Positions 1 to 9,655 of a DNA stretch of 64,000 bases are shown here, in pieces; position 1 is the stretch's first letter; the number at the start of each line of letters is the position of its first letter. Source of the DNA: Citreimonas salinaria (GTDB lineage: Bacteria > Pseudomonadota > Alphaproteobacteria > Rhodobacterales > Rhodobacteraceae); assembly GCF_900107235.1 (NCBI RefSeq), contig NZ_FNPF01000011.1, positions 58,303 through 122,302 of the forward strand. Reading direction: 5' to 3'. The notes under the pieces are model-generated. The model worked only from the letters and a program-made list of their open reading frames with translations. It was not told the DNA's origin and did not search any database. A program made the translations under genes and the position numbers.

Positions 1-794
1 ATCGCGATGAAGAACCCCTCGGCACCGGTCTTGAGCGCGACCGGTTCGCGCGCGGCGCGCATCAGGCGGGTGCAGGCGCGGCCCTCGCCGGCGACCATCT
101 CTGGATGCGCGATCATCGCCTCGACCAGTCGGGCAGCCGCCTTCGACAGCGCGTCGTCGCGCGTGTGGGCTGTGGCGAACCACGCCATCGCGCGCGCCAT
201 GCCGGTCATGGAACCGGCGAAATTCGGCGCCGAACAGCCGTCGATGCCGAAACCGGGGCTGACTTCGTCGGTGACGGTCTCGAACGCCTCGAGGCAGGCA
301 CGCTGCACCGGGTGGTCGGGCTCGACATATTCGGGTCCGGCGCCCAGGTGCTTCGTCAGGGTCAGGAAGCCCGCGTGCTTTCCAGAGCAGTTGTTATGTA
401 CTTGGCAGGGGCTTTCGCCCGCGCGGATCATCGCGAGCTTCAGGTCGGGGTCGCGCGTGCCCTGCGCGCCGCAGCGCAACGCGTCGTCGTCAAGCCCCAG
501 TTCGGCCAGCCAGGCATTCACCGCATCGACATGGATCGGCGCGCCCTGGTGCGATGCGCAGGCCAGCGCAAGCCGGCGCGGGTCGATCCCGAAAGCGTCC
601 GCTGCTCCCGAAGCGACCAGCGGCAACGCCTGGATCATCTTCGCCGAGGACCGCGGCAGCACGACCGCGTCCGGATCGCCCCAGGCCTGATGCACGGCGC
701 CGGTGTCGTCGCAAATCACCGCGTGTCCGGCATGGACGCTTTCGGCCAGCGGGCCGCGATGGATCTCGACGAGGGGATGGGGGGAACGGGACAT
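1..794 (-). CDS. L-asparaginase II family protein, 3' end beyond window
   Basis: Reading leftward from an ATG at 794, the frame stays open for 264 codons and runs off the window edge. The product resembles the bacterial asparaginase II family (PF06089), which hydrolyses L-asparagine to aspartate and ammonia. Supporting blocks are an N-terminal VEIHRGPLAESVHAGHAV, LPRSSAKMIQALPLV, the CASHQG segment, QVHNNCSGKHAGFL and FGIDGCSAPNF. About 70 C-terminal residues are missing if the family length of about 330-340 holds. The gene is divergent from the IalB-family gene, with a 164-bp shared upstream region. Family assignment is confident; substrate is inferred from the family. Confidence 0.88.
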   Translation of the reverse strand, partial: MSRSPHPLVEIHRGPLAESVHAGHAVICDDTGAVHQAWGDPDAVVLPRSSAKMIQALPLVASGAADAFGIDPRRLALACASHQGAPIHVDAVNAWLAELGLDDDALRCGAQGTRDPDLKLAMIRAGESPCQVHNNCSGKHAGFLTLTKHLGAGPEYVEPDHPVQRACLEAFETVTDEVSPGFGIDGCSAPNFAGSMTGMARAMAWFATAHTRDDALSKAAARLVEAMIAHPEMVAGEGRACTRLMRAAREPVALKTGAEGFFIA

Positions 795-958
795 GCAGGC
801 CTCTCACAAACTGGCGACAATCCGCCAACGGGGCTTTCGTTTCGCAGCGATTTCGCGGTATTGTCCGCACCGTTGAGCGAGGGCAACATCGCGCGTCGCG
901 TGGTGCGGTGCAACCGCATCCCGCGGATTCAAGGCAGCAAAGGCTGGAGGCAGCAGGC

Positions 959-1498
959 ATGATATCGGCGTTCGGGCGGACGATCGTGGCAGGCGCGGCG
1001 GCGCTGGGGATCCTGGCGGGCGGTGCGTTCGCGCAGGAAGAGGAAAGCACCAACCGCGTCGATGCGATGACCGACTGGTCGGTCTTCGAAGGGCAGGACC
1101 CGCGCGAGTGCTGGGCGGTGACCACCTTCAAGGAAAGCGTGAACACCAAGGACGGGCGCGTGGTATCGGTCAACCGCGGCGAGATCCTGCTGATGGTGTT
1201 CTTCCGCCCCGAGGCCGACGTCTCCGGGCAGGTGGCTTTCACCGGCGGCTATCCCTTCGCCAACGGCTCGACCGTCAACGTAAACATCGGCGGCACCGAA
1301 TTCGAGATGTATACCGAAGGCGAGTGGGCCTGGCCCGCTTCGCCGCAGGACGACGCGCAGATGGTCGCCGCGATGAAGCGCGGCACCGACGCGGTCCTGA
1401 CGGCGCGCTCGTCGCGCGGGACGCAGACGAAGGACACGTTCTCGCTTCTGGGCTTCACCGCCGCAGTTGAGGATGCCGAGCAGCGCTGCTCGTCGTAA
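959..1498 (+). CDS. Invasion-associated locus B (IalB) family exported protein
   Basis: 179 residues. The ATG at 959 follows a GGAGG-like site and gives a clean signal peptide (about residues 1-22, ending AGGAFA). The mature part (AMTDWSVFEGQDPRECWAVT, then RGEILLMVFFRP, and a late Cys in EQRCSS) matches the IalB family (PF06776), a periplasmic or surface protein common in Rhodobacteraceae. The two cysteines may form a disulfide. The name comes from Bartonella invasion work and says little about function in a free-living bacterium. Longer upstream reading is possible, but only this start places the signal peptide at the N terminus. Confidence 0.85.
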   Translation: MISAFGRTIVAGAAALGILAGGAFAQEEESTNRVDAMTDWSVFEGQDPRECWAVTTFKESVNTKDGRVVSVNRGEILLMVFFRPEADVSGQVAFTGGYPFANGSTVNVNIGGTEFEMYTEGEWAWPASPQDDAQMVAAMKRGTDAVLTARSSRGTQTKDTFSLLGFTAAVEDAEQRCSS

Positions 1499-1622
1499 CC
1501 ACTCGCGCCCGCCAAGGCTGAGGGCGCGCCAGAAATTGCAGATCCGCCATGTCGGCGCGGGGGCTTTGGTTTCCGCGCCGAATCCTGTATGAGCAGGCCT
1601 TCCTTTTTCCGGAGACAGATGC

Positions 1623-2819
1623 ATGTCCGCCAGCGCGCCGATCACGCAGGACGTCGTGACCCTTCCCCGCAAGTCGCCCGAAACCGGCAAGGTGAACCTT
1701 GTCGGCCTGACGCGGCCGGCTCTGCAGTCCGCGCTGGTCGAAGCCGGCACGCCTGAAAAACAGGCGCGGATGCGCGTGAACCAGATCTGGCAATGGCTCT
1801 ATCACTGGGGCGTGCGCGATTTCGGTGCGATGACCAACCTGTCCAAGTCCTACCGCGCCATGCTGGACGAGCGGTTCGAGATCGCGTTGCCCGAGATCGT
1901 GTCGCGCCAGGTTAGCGCGGACGGTACGCGCAAGTATCTTGTGCGCATCGCCGGCGGGCATGAGGTCGAGACGGTCTACATCCCCGAGGAAGGGCGCGGC
2001 ACGCTGTGCATCTCAAGCCAGGTCGGCTGCACGCTGACCTGTTCGTTCTGCCACACCGGCACCCAGCGGCTGGTGCGCAACCTGACCGCGGCCGAAATCG
2101 TCGGCCAGGTCATGCTGGCGCGCGACGACCTGGACGAATGGCCCGCGCCCGGCACCGGCACGGGCGAAGACGGCCCGCGCCTTCTGTCGAACATCGTGCT
2201 GATGGGCATGGGCGAGCCGCTGTATAACTTCGACAACGTGCGTGACGCGATGAAGATCGCCATGGACGGCGAGGGGATCGCCCTGTCGCGCCGGCGGATC
2301 ACCCTGTCGACCAGCGGCGTCGTCCCCGAGATCGCCAGGTGCGCCGAAGAGATCGGCTGCCTGATGGCGGTCAGCTTCCACGCCACGACCGACGAGGTCC
2401 GTGACAAACTGGTGCCGATCAACAAGCGCTGGAACATCGAAACGCTGCTGGGCGCGCTGCGCGAGTACCCGAAGCTGTCGAATTCCGAGCGGATCACGTT
2501 CGAGTACGTGATGCTCAAGGACGTGAACGACAGCGACGCCGATGCGCGGCGGCTGGTGCAACTGATCGCCGGCATACCCGCGAAGATCAACCTGATCCCG
2601 TTCAACGAATGGCCCGGCGCCCCATACCAGCGCAGCGACAAGAGCCGGATCGCCGCCTTCGCCGACATCATCTACAAGGCCGGCTACGCCTCGCCCATCC
2701 GCACCCCGCGGGGCGAGGACATCATGGCCGCCTGCGGGCAGCTCAAATCGGCCTCCGAGCGCGCGAGGAAGTCGCGCCGCCAGATCGAGGCAGAGGCCGG
2801 GATCGGCGGCACCGCGTAA
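1623..2819 (+). CDS. rlmN: 23S rRNA (adenine2503-C2)-methyltransferase / tRNA methyltransferase RlmN
   Basis: 398-residue radical-SAM enzyme that methylates C2 of A2503 in 23S rRNA and, in the family, A37 of some tRNAs. The radical-SAM cluster motif C136-x3-C140-x2-C143 lies in the segment [13 protein letters not shown]. The GMGEPLYN block, [10 protein letters not shown] and the late [12 protein letters not shown] segment, which carries the second catalytic Cys, are all present. Length fits the family. The ATG at 1623 follows a GGAGA site. It appears monocistronic, with 124 bp before it and 122 bp after it. A weak TTGGTT-N16-TATGAG promoter-like pair lies just upstream. Confidence 0.96.
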   Translation: MSASAPITQDVVTLPRKSPETGKVNLVGLTRPALQSALVEAGTPEKQARMRVNQIWQWLYHWGVRDFGAMTNLSKSYRAMLDERFEIALPEIVSRQVSADGTRKYLVRIAGGHEVETVYIPEEGRGTLCISSQVGCTLTCSFCHTGTQRLVRNLTAAEIVGQVMLARDDLDEWPAPGTGTGEDGPRLLSNIVLMGMGEPLYNFDNVRDAMKIAMDGEGIALSRRRITLSTSGVVPEIARCAEEIGCLMAVSFHATTDEVRDKLVPINKRWNIETLLGALREYPKLSNSERITFEYVMLKDVNDSDADARRLVQLIAGIPAKINLIPFNEWPGAPYQRSDKSRIAAFADIIYKAGYASPIRTPRGEDIMAACGQLKSASERARKSRRQIEAEAGIGGTA

Positions 2820-2891
2820 GCGCCGCGCACCGGGATTGACAGTACCGACTGAAATAGTCAGGAATTTGTGAGTGTACTTCGGGAGCCCGCC

Positions 2892-2945
2892 ATGTCTGCC
2901 TGTGCCCAACCATTTAATCGTCCCTCCGTTGGAAGCGCTGCATGA
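2892..2945 (+). CDS. Possible 17-residue leader peptide
   Basis: A GGGAG ribosome site precedes an ATG at 2892. The 17-codon frame ends in a TGA that overlaps the ATG (as ATGA) of the 152-residue gene at 2942. This is the arrangement expected for translational coupling. No run of regulatory codons is obvious, so a chance frame cannot be excluded. Confidence 0.3.
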   Translation: MSACAQPFNRPSVGSAA

Positions 2946-3400
2946 GCGTCGGTGGTGTGCCCAAGGCGGGGGTCATGCGGCGGCCCGAACGGCGCGTGAT
3001 CGCCGTGCTGCGTGCATGGGCCGCGGGACCGGCCATGCTTGACGTGCTGTGGGACGAGCTGTGCGGTACGATCGGCGAGTCACGCGCCCGGTCCTGCCTG
3101 ATCGCGTTCTTCGAACTGCGCAGCTTGCTCGACCACCATGCGTGGCGCATGCCCGTCCTCCTGCAGGAGGGCGCCGAGGGATACTCCGAGGACGAGCTTG
3201 CCATCGCCCGCTTCGTCATGGCCGCGGCCGAACAGCGGCGCGAGGTCGCGCTGGCCGAGGCGGAATTCCTCGTCTCGCCACTGGCGTTCCTGCCGCTGCT
3301 GCAGGCCGCCGCCCGGTTCGGCCTGCCCCTGCTGTGCGAGGATTGTCGCGCCCGTGTGCTGGGTCGACCCTTGAGAAGGAAACGCGCACTGGACGCTTGA
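2942..3400 (+). CDS. Uncharacterised 152-residue protein upstream of copA
   Basis: I do not recognise this protein. It is soluble, Ala/Arg-rich and mostly helical in appearance, with a late CEDC pair (LLCEDCRARVLG) that could bind a metal or form a disulfide. There is no signal peptide or membrane segment. The ATG at 2942 follows a GGAAG site and may be coupled to a short upstream frame. The copA promoter begins inside its last codons, so it lies just outside the copper-induced unit. A copper role is only suggested by position. Confidence 0.65.
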   Translation: MSVGGVPKAGVMRRPERRVIAVLRAWAAGPAMLDVLWDELCGTIGESRARSCLIAFFELRSLLDHHAWRMPVLLQEGAEGYSEDELAIARFVMAAAEQRREVALAEAEFLVSPLAFLPLLQAAARFGLPLLCEDCRARVLGRPLRRKRALDA

Positions 3401-3427
3401 CCTTCCGGCTACTGGAAGCCCTATGTG
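3397..3427 (+). promoter_or_regulatory. CueR-type copper promoter/operator of copA-cueR
   Basis: TTGACC (3397-3402) and TATGTG (3422-3427) are separated by 19 bp, the over-long spacer typical of MerR-family promoters. Centred in the spacer is a dyad CTTCC-N7-GGAAG (3402-3418), which matches known CueR operators (ACCTTCC-N7-GGAAGG). It overlaps the stop codon of the upstream gene and lies 33 bp before copA, which is co-transcribed with cueR. Confidence 0.9.
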
Positions 3428-3459
3428 GCGGAAAATATCCGTGCACATAAGGTCCGGCC

Positions 3460-5928
3460 ATGGCACAGCAGATCCAGTTCGACGTCACCTCCATGACCTG
3501 CGCGGGTTGCGCCGGTCGCGCCGAGCGCGCGCTTGCGGGGGTGCCGGGGGTCGAGGCCGCGTCCGTCAGTATCGCCAGCCACCGTGCCACCGTGGCAGGT
3601 GGCGCCGATGCCGCGGCGCTGCGCGATGCGTTGCAGCAGGCCGGTTATCCGGCGCAGGAAGCCCGCATCACGCTGGCGATAGAAGGCATGAGTTGCGCGT
3701 CCTGCGCCGGCCGGGTCGAGCGTGCGCTGACGGCTCTGCCGGGTGTGCTGGATGCGCAGGTAAACCTGGCGACCGACACCGTCCTGGTGCGCGTGCTGTC
3801 AGGCGCAGTCACGTCCGAGCAACTGACGCACGCCGTCCGCGACGCGGGCTATGGCGCACAGCTGGAGGGCGACGACACCGAGGCGGCGGAAGAGCGCAGG
3901 CGCGCCGAGACGGCCGTCCTGCGCCGCGATTTCAACATCGCCGCCGCGCTGACCCTTCCGGTCTTCCTGGTCGAGATGGGCGGCCACGCGGTGCCCGCCT
4001 TTCATCACTGGCTGCACGGTATGGCCGGCACGTGGCAGGTCTGGCTCGCCCAGTTCCTGCTGGTGACGGCGGTGCTGATCGGCCCCGGGCGCCGGTTCTT
4101 CCGCGTCGGTCTACCGCTGCTGGCCAAGGGCGCGCCCGACATGAACACGCTGGTCGCGCTGGGCACGCTGGCGGCTTGGGGCTATTCCACCACGGTCCTG
4201 TTCGCGCCGGGCCTGTTGCCCGAAACGGCCCGCGCGGTATATTTCGAGGCCGCCGCCGTGATCGTGACGCTGATCCTGCTGGGTCGCCTGCTCGAGGCGC
4301 GGGCCAAGGGGCGCACGGGCGCCGCGATCCGCAAGCTGATGGGGCTGCGCCCCGACACCGTCCGGCGCGAGCGCGAAGGCGTTGTCGCCGAGGTGCCGGT
4401 GTCTGACGTTGCCCTGGGCGACGTGCTGCACGCCCGCGCCGGCGAGCGGATCGCCGTCGACGGCGTCGTCGTCTCGGGTGCGTCCTATGTGGATGAGAGC
4501 ATGCTGACCGGCGAGCCGGTGCCTGTCGAGAAATCCGAAGGCGCCGAGGTGACGGGCGGCACGGTGAACGGCAACGGCGCGCTGCGGTATCGCGCGACGG
4601 CCGTCGGCTCGGACACGGTGCTGGCGCGGATCATCGCGCTGGTCGAACAGGCGCAGGGCGCCAAGCTGCCGATCCAGGCGCTGGCCGACCGGGTGGTGCG
4701 GATCTTCGTGCCGGTGGTGCTGGCAATCGCGACCGTGACCGTGGCGGTCTGGCTGGCGCTGACCGGCGATCCGGCGCAGGCGCTGGTGGCGGGCGTGTCG
4801 GTGCTGATCATCGCGTGCCCTTGCGCGATGGGATTGGCGACGCCGACCTCGATCATGGTCGGCACCGGCCGCGCGGCCGAACTGGGCGTGCTGTTCCGCA
4901 AGGGCGACGCGCTGCAGATGTTGTCGCAGGCCCGCGTGGTCGCCTTCGACAAGACCGGCACCCTGACCGAGGGGCGGCCCGAGCTCGCATCCTCGACCAT
5001 GGCCGGCGGGTTCGACGATGCCGAGGTTCTGCGGCTGGTCGCCTCGGCCGAGCGAGGCTCGGCCCATCCCATCGCCCGCGCGCTCGAACGCGCCGCACCC
5101 GCCGCGCCCGAACCCGACAGCGTCGAGACCCTGCCAGGCGCCGGCCTGCGGGCGGTCGTCGAGGGACGCGAGGTGCTGGTCGGCAACGCGCGCCTGATGG
5201 CCGAGGCCGGAATCGACGATAGCCCGCTGGCCGACGCGCTTGGAACGGCCGCCGCGCGCGGGCAGACGCCGGTTCTGGTCGCGGTGGACGGCCGGCTTGC
5301 CGCCGCCCTCGCGGTAGCCGACCGGGTCAAGCCCGATGCGCGGCGCGCCGTCGCCGCCCTGCGCGAGGCAGGCGTTCAGGTGGCAATGATCACCGGCGAC
5401 ACGCGTGCCACGGCGCGGGCCATCGCCGACGATCTGGGCATAGACCACGTCGAGGCAGAGGTTCGCCCCGAAGGCAAGGTCGATGCGATCCGCCACCTGC
5501 GCGACCGTTTCGGCGACGTGGCTTTCGCGGGCGACGGCATCAACGACGCGCCGGCCCTGGCCGAGGCCGAGGTCGGGCTGGCGATCGGCACCGGCACCGA
5601 CGTGGCGATCGAAAGCGCCGACGTGGTGCTGTCGTCCGGCGCGGTGGCGGGGGCGGTCAACGCGCTGGCGCTCAGCCGAGCGGTGATGCGCAACATCCGC
5701 CAGAACCTGTTCTGGGCCTTCGGTTACAACGTGGCGCTGATCCCGGTGGCGGCGGGCCTGCTGTATCCTGCCACGGGCATGATGCTTTCGCCGATGCTGG
5801 CGGCGGGCGCCATGGCGCTGTCGTCGGTCTTCGTACTGTCGAACGCGCTGCGGCTGCGCCGCGCGGCGCCGGCGCTGGCCGAGGGTCCGGCCCGGCCCGT
5901 CGCAAACCTTCAGGAGGCGGCGGCATGA
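3460..5928 (+). CDS. copA: Copper-exporting P1B-type ATPase
   Basis: 822 residues. Two N-terminal heavy-metal domains carry CAGC (C14/C17) and CASC motifs. The transmembrane region holds the metal-site CPC (about 453-455, in IIACPCAMG). The actuator TGE motif is near 350-352, the phosphorylated Asp is D497 in DKTGTLT, and the hinge GDGINDAP is near 691. This set defines a Cu(I) exporter in the inner membrane that moves cytoplasmic copper to the periplasm. It is the first gene of a copA-cueR unit behind a CueR-type promoter, with a 4-nt overlap into cueR. All catalytic motifs are intact. Confidence 0.96.
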   Translation: MAQQIQFDVTSMTCAGCAGRAERALAGVPGVEAASVSIASHRATVAGGADAAALRDALQQAGYPAQEARITLAIEGMSCASCAGRVERALTALPGVLDAQVNLATDTVLVRVLSGAVTSEQLTHAVRDAGYGAQLEGDDTEAAEERRRAETAVLRRDFNIAAALTLPVFLVEMGGHAVPAFHHWLHGMAGTWQVWLAQFLLVTAVLIGPGRRFFRVGLPLLAKGAPDMNTLVALGTLAAWGYSTTVLFAPGLLPETARAVYFEAAAVIVTLILLGRLLEARAKGRTGAAIRKLMGLRPDTVRREREGVVAEVPVSDVALGDVLHARAGERIAVDGVVVSGASYVDESMLTGEPVPVEKSEGAEVTGGTVNGNGALRYRATAVGSDTVLARIIALVEQAQGAKLPIQALADRVVRIFVPVVLAIATVTVAVWLALTGDPAQALVAGVSVLIIACPCAMGLATPTSIMVGTGRAAELGVLFRKGDALQMLSQARVVAFDKTGTLTEGRPELASSTMAGGFDDAEVLRLVASAERGSAHPIARALERAAPAAPEPDSVETLPGAGLRAVVEGREVLVGNARLMAEAGIDDSPLADALGTAAARGQTPVLVAVDGRLAAALAVADRVKPDARRAVAALREAGVQVAMITGDTRATARAIADDLGIDHVEAEVRPEGKVDAIRHLRDRFGDVAFAGDGINDAPALAEAEVGLAIGTGTDVAIESADVVLSSGAVAGAVNALALSRAVMRNIRQNLFWAFGYNVALIPVAAGLLYPATGMMLSPMLAAGAMALSSVFVLSNALRLRRAAPALAEGPARPVANLQEAAA

Positions 5929-6314
5929 ATATTGGCGAAGTCGCGGATAAGGCCGGGCTGCCGGCCAAGACGATCCGGTACTACGAAGAGATTGGCTTGG
6001 TGACTCCGGCGCGCGACACCAACGGCTATCGGGCCTTTCGGCAGAAGGACATGCACAAGCTGGCCTTCCTGGCGCGCGCCCGTGCGCTGGGGTTCTCGAT
6101 CGAGGATTGCCGTACTCTGCTGGCGCTTTACGAGGATGACAGCCGGGCCAGCGCCGACGTCAAGCGCGTGGCGCGCGAACACCTGGCGCGGATCGAAGAG
6201 AAGATCGCCCAGCTGAGCGCCATGCGCGACACGCTGGGGCACCTGGTGGAGACGTGCCACGGCGACGACCGGCCCGATTGCCCGATCCTGAAGGATCTGG
6301 CCGAAGGGATCTAG
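5925..6314 (+). CDS. cueR: Copper-responsive MerR-family regulator
   Basis: 129 residues. The N-terminal winged HTH ([20 protein letters not shown]) is followed by a dimerisation helix and a metal loop with C111-x7-C119. This is the same spacing as the Cu(I)-binding cysteines of E. coli CueR. The ATG overlaps the copA stop (ATGA), so the two are probably co-translated. The regulator should bind the 19-bp-spacer promoter upstream of copA, giving autoregulated copper induction. It ends 3 bp from the convergent serB. Confidence 0.93.
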   Translation: MNIGEVADKAGLPAKTIRYYEEIGLVTPARDTNGYRAFRQKDMHKLAFLARARALGFSIEDCRTLLALYEDDSRASADVKRVAREHLARIEEKIAQLSAMRDTLGHLVETCHGDDRPDCPILKDLAEGI

Positions 6315-6317
6315 CCC

Positions 6318-7181
6318 TCAGGCGAAGTCGCTGCGCGCGTATCCTTGCAAGTACAGCAGTGCGGTGAGGTCGCCGTGGTTGACGCGCAGGTCGCACTGCG
6401 CCTGGACCGAGGGCTTGGCGTGCAGGGCGACGCCCATCCCGGCGCGGCCCAGCATGCCAAGGTCGTTCGCCCCGTCGCCCACGGCGATGGCCTCGGCGGG
6501 GGTGATGCCCAGCCGGGCGGTGATTTGCTCCAGCGCCTCGACTTTGGCCGCGCGGCCCAGGATGGGCTGGGTGACGGTGCCGGTCAGCAGAGCGTCGGCG
6601 ACTTCCAGCGTGTTGGCGCGATGCTCGTCGAAGGACAGGTCCGCCGCGACGCGGGTGGTGAAGGCGGTGAAGCCGCCCGAGACCAGCACGCAATGCGCGC
6701 CGTTCGCCTTCATCGTGGCGACCAGCGTGGCGCCGCCGGGCATCGGCGTGATGCGGGTGTCGAGCACGCGAGAGATCACCGTCTCCGGCAGGCCTTTCAG
6801 CAGGGCCACGCGCTCGGTCAGTGCGCCCTCGAAGTCGAGCTCTCCGTTCATGGCACGGGCGGTGATGGCCTTGACGCGATCGCCCACGCCGGCCTCGTCG
6901 GCCAGTTCGTCGATGCACTCTTGGCAGATCATCGTGCTGTCCATGTCGGCCAGCAGCATGCGCTTGCGCCGGTCTGTATCGGGCAGGGCGTTCAGGTCGA
7001 CGCTATCCGCAAGCGTGGCGCGCGTGTCCTCCCACGTATCGGTCAGGGCGGACACCGCGAATTCCGCGGCCTCGTCCGGCGAGAGCCATTGCACCGCGCC
7101 GCCGCCCCAGGCGTTGCGCAGGTTTTCGGCCAGCGCGGGATCGAGCGCGCCGGGCGCGGCGATGAGCGAAACGATAGGCAT
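6318..7181 (-). CDS. serB: Phosphoserine phosphatase
   Basis: 287 residues from the ATG at 7181, which sits behind a GGATC-like site. A longer open frame upstream lacks family similarity. HAD-fold enzyme for the last step of serine synthesis (O-phosphoserine to serine). Motif I is D79-M-D81-S-T (LLADMDSTMICQECIDE), a Ser-containing motif II sits in LVSGGFTAFT, and motif IV is GDGANDLGML. The N-terminal portion of about 70 residues is typical of the long SerB form. The gene stands alone, without serA or serC nearby. Confidence 0.95.
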   Translation of the reverse strand: MPIVSLIAAPGALDPALAENLRNAWGGGAVQWLSPDEAAEFAVSALTDTWEDTRATLADSVDLNALPDTDRRKRMLLADMDSTMICQECIDELADEAGVGDRVKAITARAMNGELDFEGALTERVALLKGLPETVISRVLDTRITPMPGGATLVATMKANGAHCVLVSGGFTAFTTRVAADLSFDEHRANTLEVADALLTGTVTQPILGRAAKVEALEQITARLGITPAEAIAVGDGANDLGMLGRAGMGVALHAKPSVQAQCDLRVNHGDLTALLYLQGYARSDFA

Positions 7182-7247
7182 GGGCGGATCCTTTCGGCGG
7201 TTGTCTGGCATGCCGCGGCGGGATTGGGAAGCCGTCCGGCGCTCGTC

Positions 7248-7266
7248 ACCGGCCTTTGCGGCCGGT
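7248..7266 (-). terminator. Hairpin after imuB, terminator candidate
   Basis: Perfect inverted repeat ACCGGCC-TTTGC-GGCCGGT, 53 bp downstream of the imuB stop. There is no strong U-tract, so it may be a weak or factor-dependent terminator. Confidence 0.35.
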
Positions 7267-7318
7267 AACGTCGCCCCGCCCGCCGTCCCGTCGGCCCCCA
7301 TCGGGCGGTGTGCCGGGG

Positions 7319-8965
7319 TCAGGGAAAGGCGCCGTGGCAGAACCAGCCCGAGGACATCCCCGCGCCGTGGGCGTAGAACAGCCACAGCCTGTCGCCGCGG
7401 TTAGTTTCCATGCGCCAGTAGTCGCGCGCGCCGGACCGCCACGCGGGATCGTCCAGCCACCATTCCGCCGCGATGCGTTCCGGGCCGGTGGCGCCTTCGA
7501 CGGTCCAGTCGCGGCCGCGCCAGCGGAACGTGGCGGGCGGGTCGGGCGTGTCGGGGGCCTGTACCGGTTCGGGCAGGGGCCACAGCGTCAGCGGACGCGG
7601 TGCCGGGGGCGCGGGCCAGTCGCCGCAGGGATCCGACCAGGCGGCGGCGAGGGTCAGGGCCTCTTTCTCGGGGAGGTGGCTTTGCGCAGGGTGGCGGCGG
7701 GTGATCGTCTCCATCCCGAGCCGTGCGCCCAGCCGGCCGATCAGGTCCTCGAACGCGGCGGAGGTGCTGGCACGGGCGGCGGCCTCGGCATGGCCGGCGG
7801 TCACGCGGTCGTGGATCCGCTCGGTCCGCGTGGCCACGAGCCGGAGCATGTCGATGCCCGGCCCCGCATCGAGATCGTCGAGCTTCATCGCCAGCAGGGG
7901 TTTCAGCCGGGGGACGTCATGGCTGGCCACCGCGGAGGTCACGCTGCGCGCGCTCATCGTGCCGTCGCAGCGCCACGCCTCGAGCCGCAGGACGCGCGCC
8001 CCGTGGGCGCGGGCGCGCAGCCGGGCGCAGAGGTGTTCCAGCAGCCGGTCGAGCGCGGCCTCGACATCGTCGCGCAACCCGATCGGGTCTGGCAGGGACA
8101 GGCGCACGGCAAAGCGTTCGGGGGCTGCGGCGGGCGAGAGCGGTTCCGGCGCCGCCCCCGTCGCCTGGTCGAGCCGATCGACGAGGCCGCGCCCGAAGCG
8201 CCGCGCCAGTCCGGCGCGCGGCTGGCCCAGCAGGTCGCCGATGCGGCGCAAGCCCAGCCGGGCCAGCTGCGCCTGCGTGTCGGGGTCGACCCGCAGCGCA
8301 GCCACCGGCAGCGGCGACAGCGCCTTCGAGCCGTGCCCCGGCGGTGCGATCCGACCTTGCGCCACGGGTACCCGCGCGGCGGAGGGGGCCGCACCGCCGC
8401 GCTCCCAGTGCCGCCTTTTGCCGGCGCGGGAGCGGGTGGCGCGGGCCTCCTGCTCGATCGCGTCTCCGGTGCGGTGCGCGCCCGGCGCGGCGCCCGCGTA
8501 CCGCGCCAGCGCCCAAGCCGCGCCAAGCGTGTCGGCCAGGCCCAGCCGCAACGTCAGGCCCAGATCCGCGCAGTCCTGCGTCACCGCCTCGGCCAGAGCG
8601 GGTTCGCCGCCGAAGAGATGCGCGCAGCCGGTGAGGTCCAACACCAGCGAATCCGGCGGCTCGGCCGCGATCCAGGGTGAGAACTTGCCCGCCCAGCGGT
8701 GCAGCGCGTCGAGGAACGCGGTCTCGCGGTGGGTCAGCCGGGGGCGAGTGACCAGTCCGGCACACAGCGCGCTGGCGTCCCGCAGAGACTGGCCCGGATG
8801 CAGCCCGGCCTCTGACGCGGCCAAGGACAGCGAAGACAGCACCTGCGCCGGGCCGTTCTGCTCGACGATGGCAAGGGGCTGGTCGGCCAACAGGGGCTCG
8901 GCCCGGATCGCCCGTTCGGCGCCGAGGCGTGGAAACCAGAGCGAGAGGATGCGGCGGTGTGGCAT
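7319..8965 (-). CDS. imuB: Y-family DNA polymerase-like protein ImuB
   Basis: 548 residues. It begins RRILSLWFPRLGAERA and has the DNA-polymerase-Y N-terminal fold, with a late domain rich in Arg and Trp, as in ImuB. ImuB homologues lack the acidic catalytic residues of true Y-family polymerases and act as a scaffold linking the beta clamp to DnaE2 in the SOS mutasome. A LexA box lies 15 bp upstream of the start. Neither imuA nor dnaE2 is adjacent: the gene upstream is a divergent acetyltransferase and the next gene downstream is serB. ImuB is favoured over a catalytic Pol IV because the catalytic Asp-Glu block is not apparent, and a true dinB occurs at 53.5 kb. Confidence 0.85.
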   Translation of the reverse strand: MPHRRILSLWFPRLGAERAIRAEPLLADQPLAIVEQNGPAQVLSSLSLAASEAGLHPGQSLRDASALCAGLVTRPRLTHRETAFLDALHRWAGKFSPWIAAEPPDSLVLDLTGCAHLFGGEPALAEAVTQDCADLGLTLRLGLADTLGAAWALARYAGAAPGAHRTGDAIEQEARATRSRAGKRRHWERGGAAPSAARVPVAQGRIAPPGHGSKALSPLPVAALRVDPDTQAQLARLGLRRIGDLLGQPRAGLARRFGRGLVDRLDQATGAAPEPLSPAAAPERFAVRLSLPDPIGLRDDVEAALDRLLEHLCARLRARAHGARVLRLEAWRCDGTMSARSVTSAVASHDVPRLKPLLAMKLDDLDAGPGIDMLRLVATRTERIHDRVTAGHAEAAARASTSAAFEDLIGRLGARLGMETITRRHPAQSHLPEKEALTLAAAWSDPCGDWPAPPAPRPLTLWPLPEPVQAPDTPDPPATFRWRGRDWTVEGATGPERIAAEWWLDDPAWRSGARDYWRMETNRGDRLWLFYAHGAGMSSGWFCHGAFP

Positions 8966-8979
8966 TGTGCGGCAGAGTT

Positions 8980-8994
8980 GTTCTTTATTTGTTC
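8980..8994 (-). promoter_or_regulatory. LexA (SOS) box of imuB
   Basis: GTTC-TTTATTT-GTTC, the direct-repeat GTTC-N7-GTTC consensus of alphaproteobacterial LexA. It lies 15 bp upstream of imuB, where bound LexA would cover the promoter or ribosome site. Confidence 0.88.
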
Positions 8995-9132
8995 TAATCG
9001 CCGCAAGAACCCGAGTCGAGTCCGCGCCCCGCGGGAGAACCCGCAGCCGGGCGATCCAGGAAAGGCACGGCTTCGCGTTCTGCCCGGCCCAGAGCGCTTT
9101 TCATCATCGGCGGCGGGTGCGAGAAGGATGCC

Positions 9133-9624
9133 ATGCAGAGCCTGACGCTACGTCCCTACGCACCCGCCGACGCATCGGCCGTGACCGACATGCTGATGCC
9201 GGTCTTCCGCGAGGGTGCGACCTACGCCATCGACCGCGACATCGCCCCCGACGCGGCGCTCGCCTACTGGACCGGCGGGGGCCGCGCGGTCTTCGTTGCC
9301 AAGGAGGCGGGCAGGCCGCTGGGCACCTACTATTTGGTGCGCAACCAGGGTGGCGGCGGCGCACATGTCTGCAATGCGGGCTTCGTCACCGCGGTACAGG
9401 CGCAGGGACGTGGTGTTGCGCGCGCCATGCTGGACCACGCGCTGGCCGAGGCCCGTGCGCGGGGCTTCGCCGCCATGCAGTTCAACTTCGTGATCGAGAC
9501 CAATGCCCGCGCCGTGGCGCTGTGGCAACGTGCCGGATTCGAGATCGTCGGCCGGCTGTCGAGGGCGTTCCTGCACCCGGACGCTGGTGCGGTCGATGCG
9601 CTGGTGATGTTCCGGGCGTTGTGA
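9133..9624 (+). CDS. GNAT family N-acetyltransferase
   Basis: 163 residues. It begins LTLRPYAPADASAVTDM, the usual GNAT N-terminal strand and helix. The acetyl-CoA pyrophosphate loop is QGRGVARAML near residues 95-105, followed by NARAVALWQRAGFEIVGR. It should transfer an acetyl group to an amine; the acceptor cannot be told from sequence. It is divergent from imuB across 167 bp and convergent with the ExoD-like gene. The ATG at 9133 follows a GAAGGA site. Confidence 0.88.
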   Translation: MQSLTLRPYAPADASAVTDMLMPVFREGATYAIDRDIAPDAALAYWTGGGRAVFVAKEAGRPLGTYYLVRNQGGGGAHVCNAGFVTAVQAQGRGVARAMLDHALAEARARGFAAMQFNFVIETNARAVALWQRAGFEIVGRLSRAFLHPDAGAVDALVMFRAL

Positions 9625-9655
9625 GGCCGAGGGAGGTCCGGCCGCAAGCGCAGCG

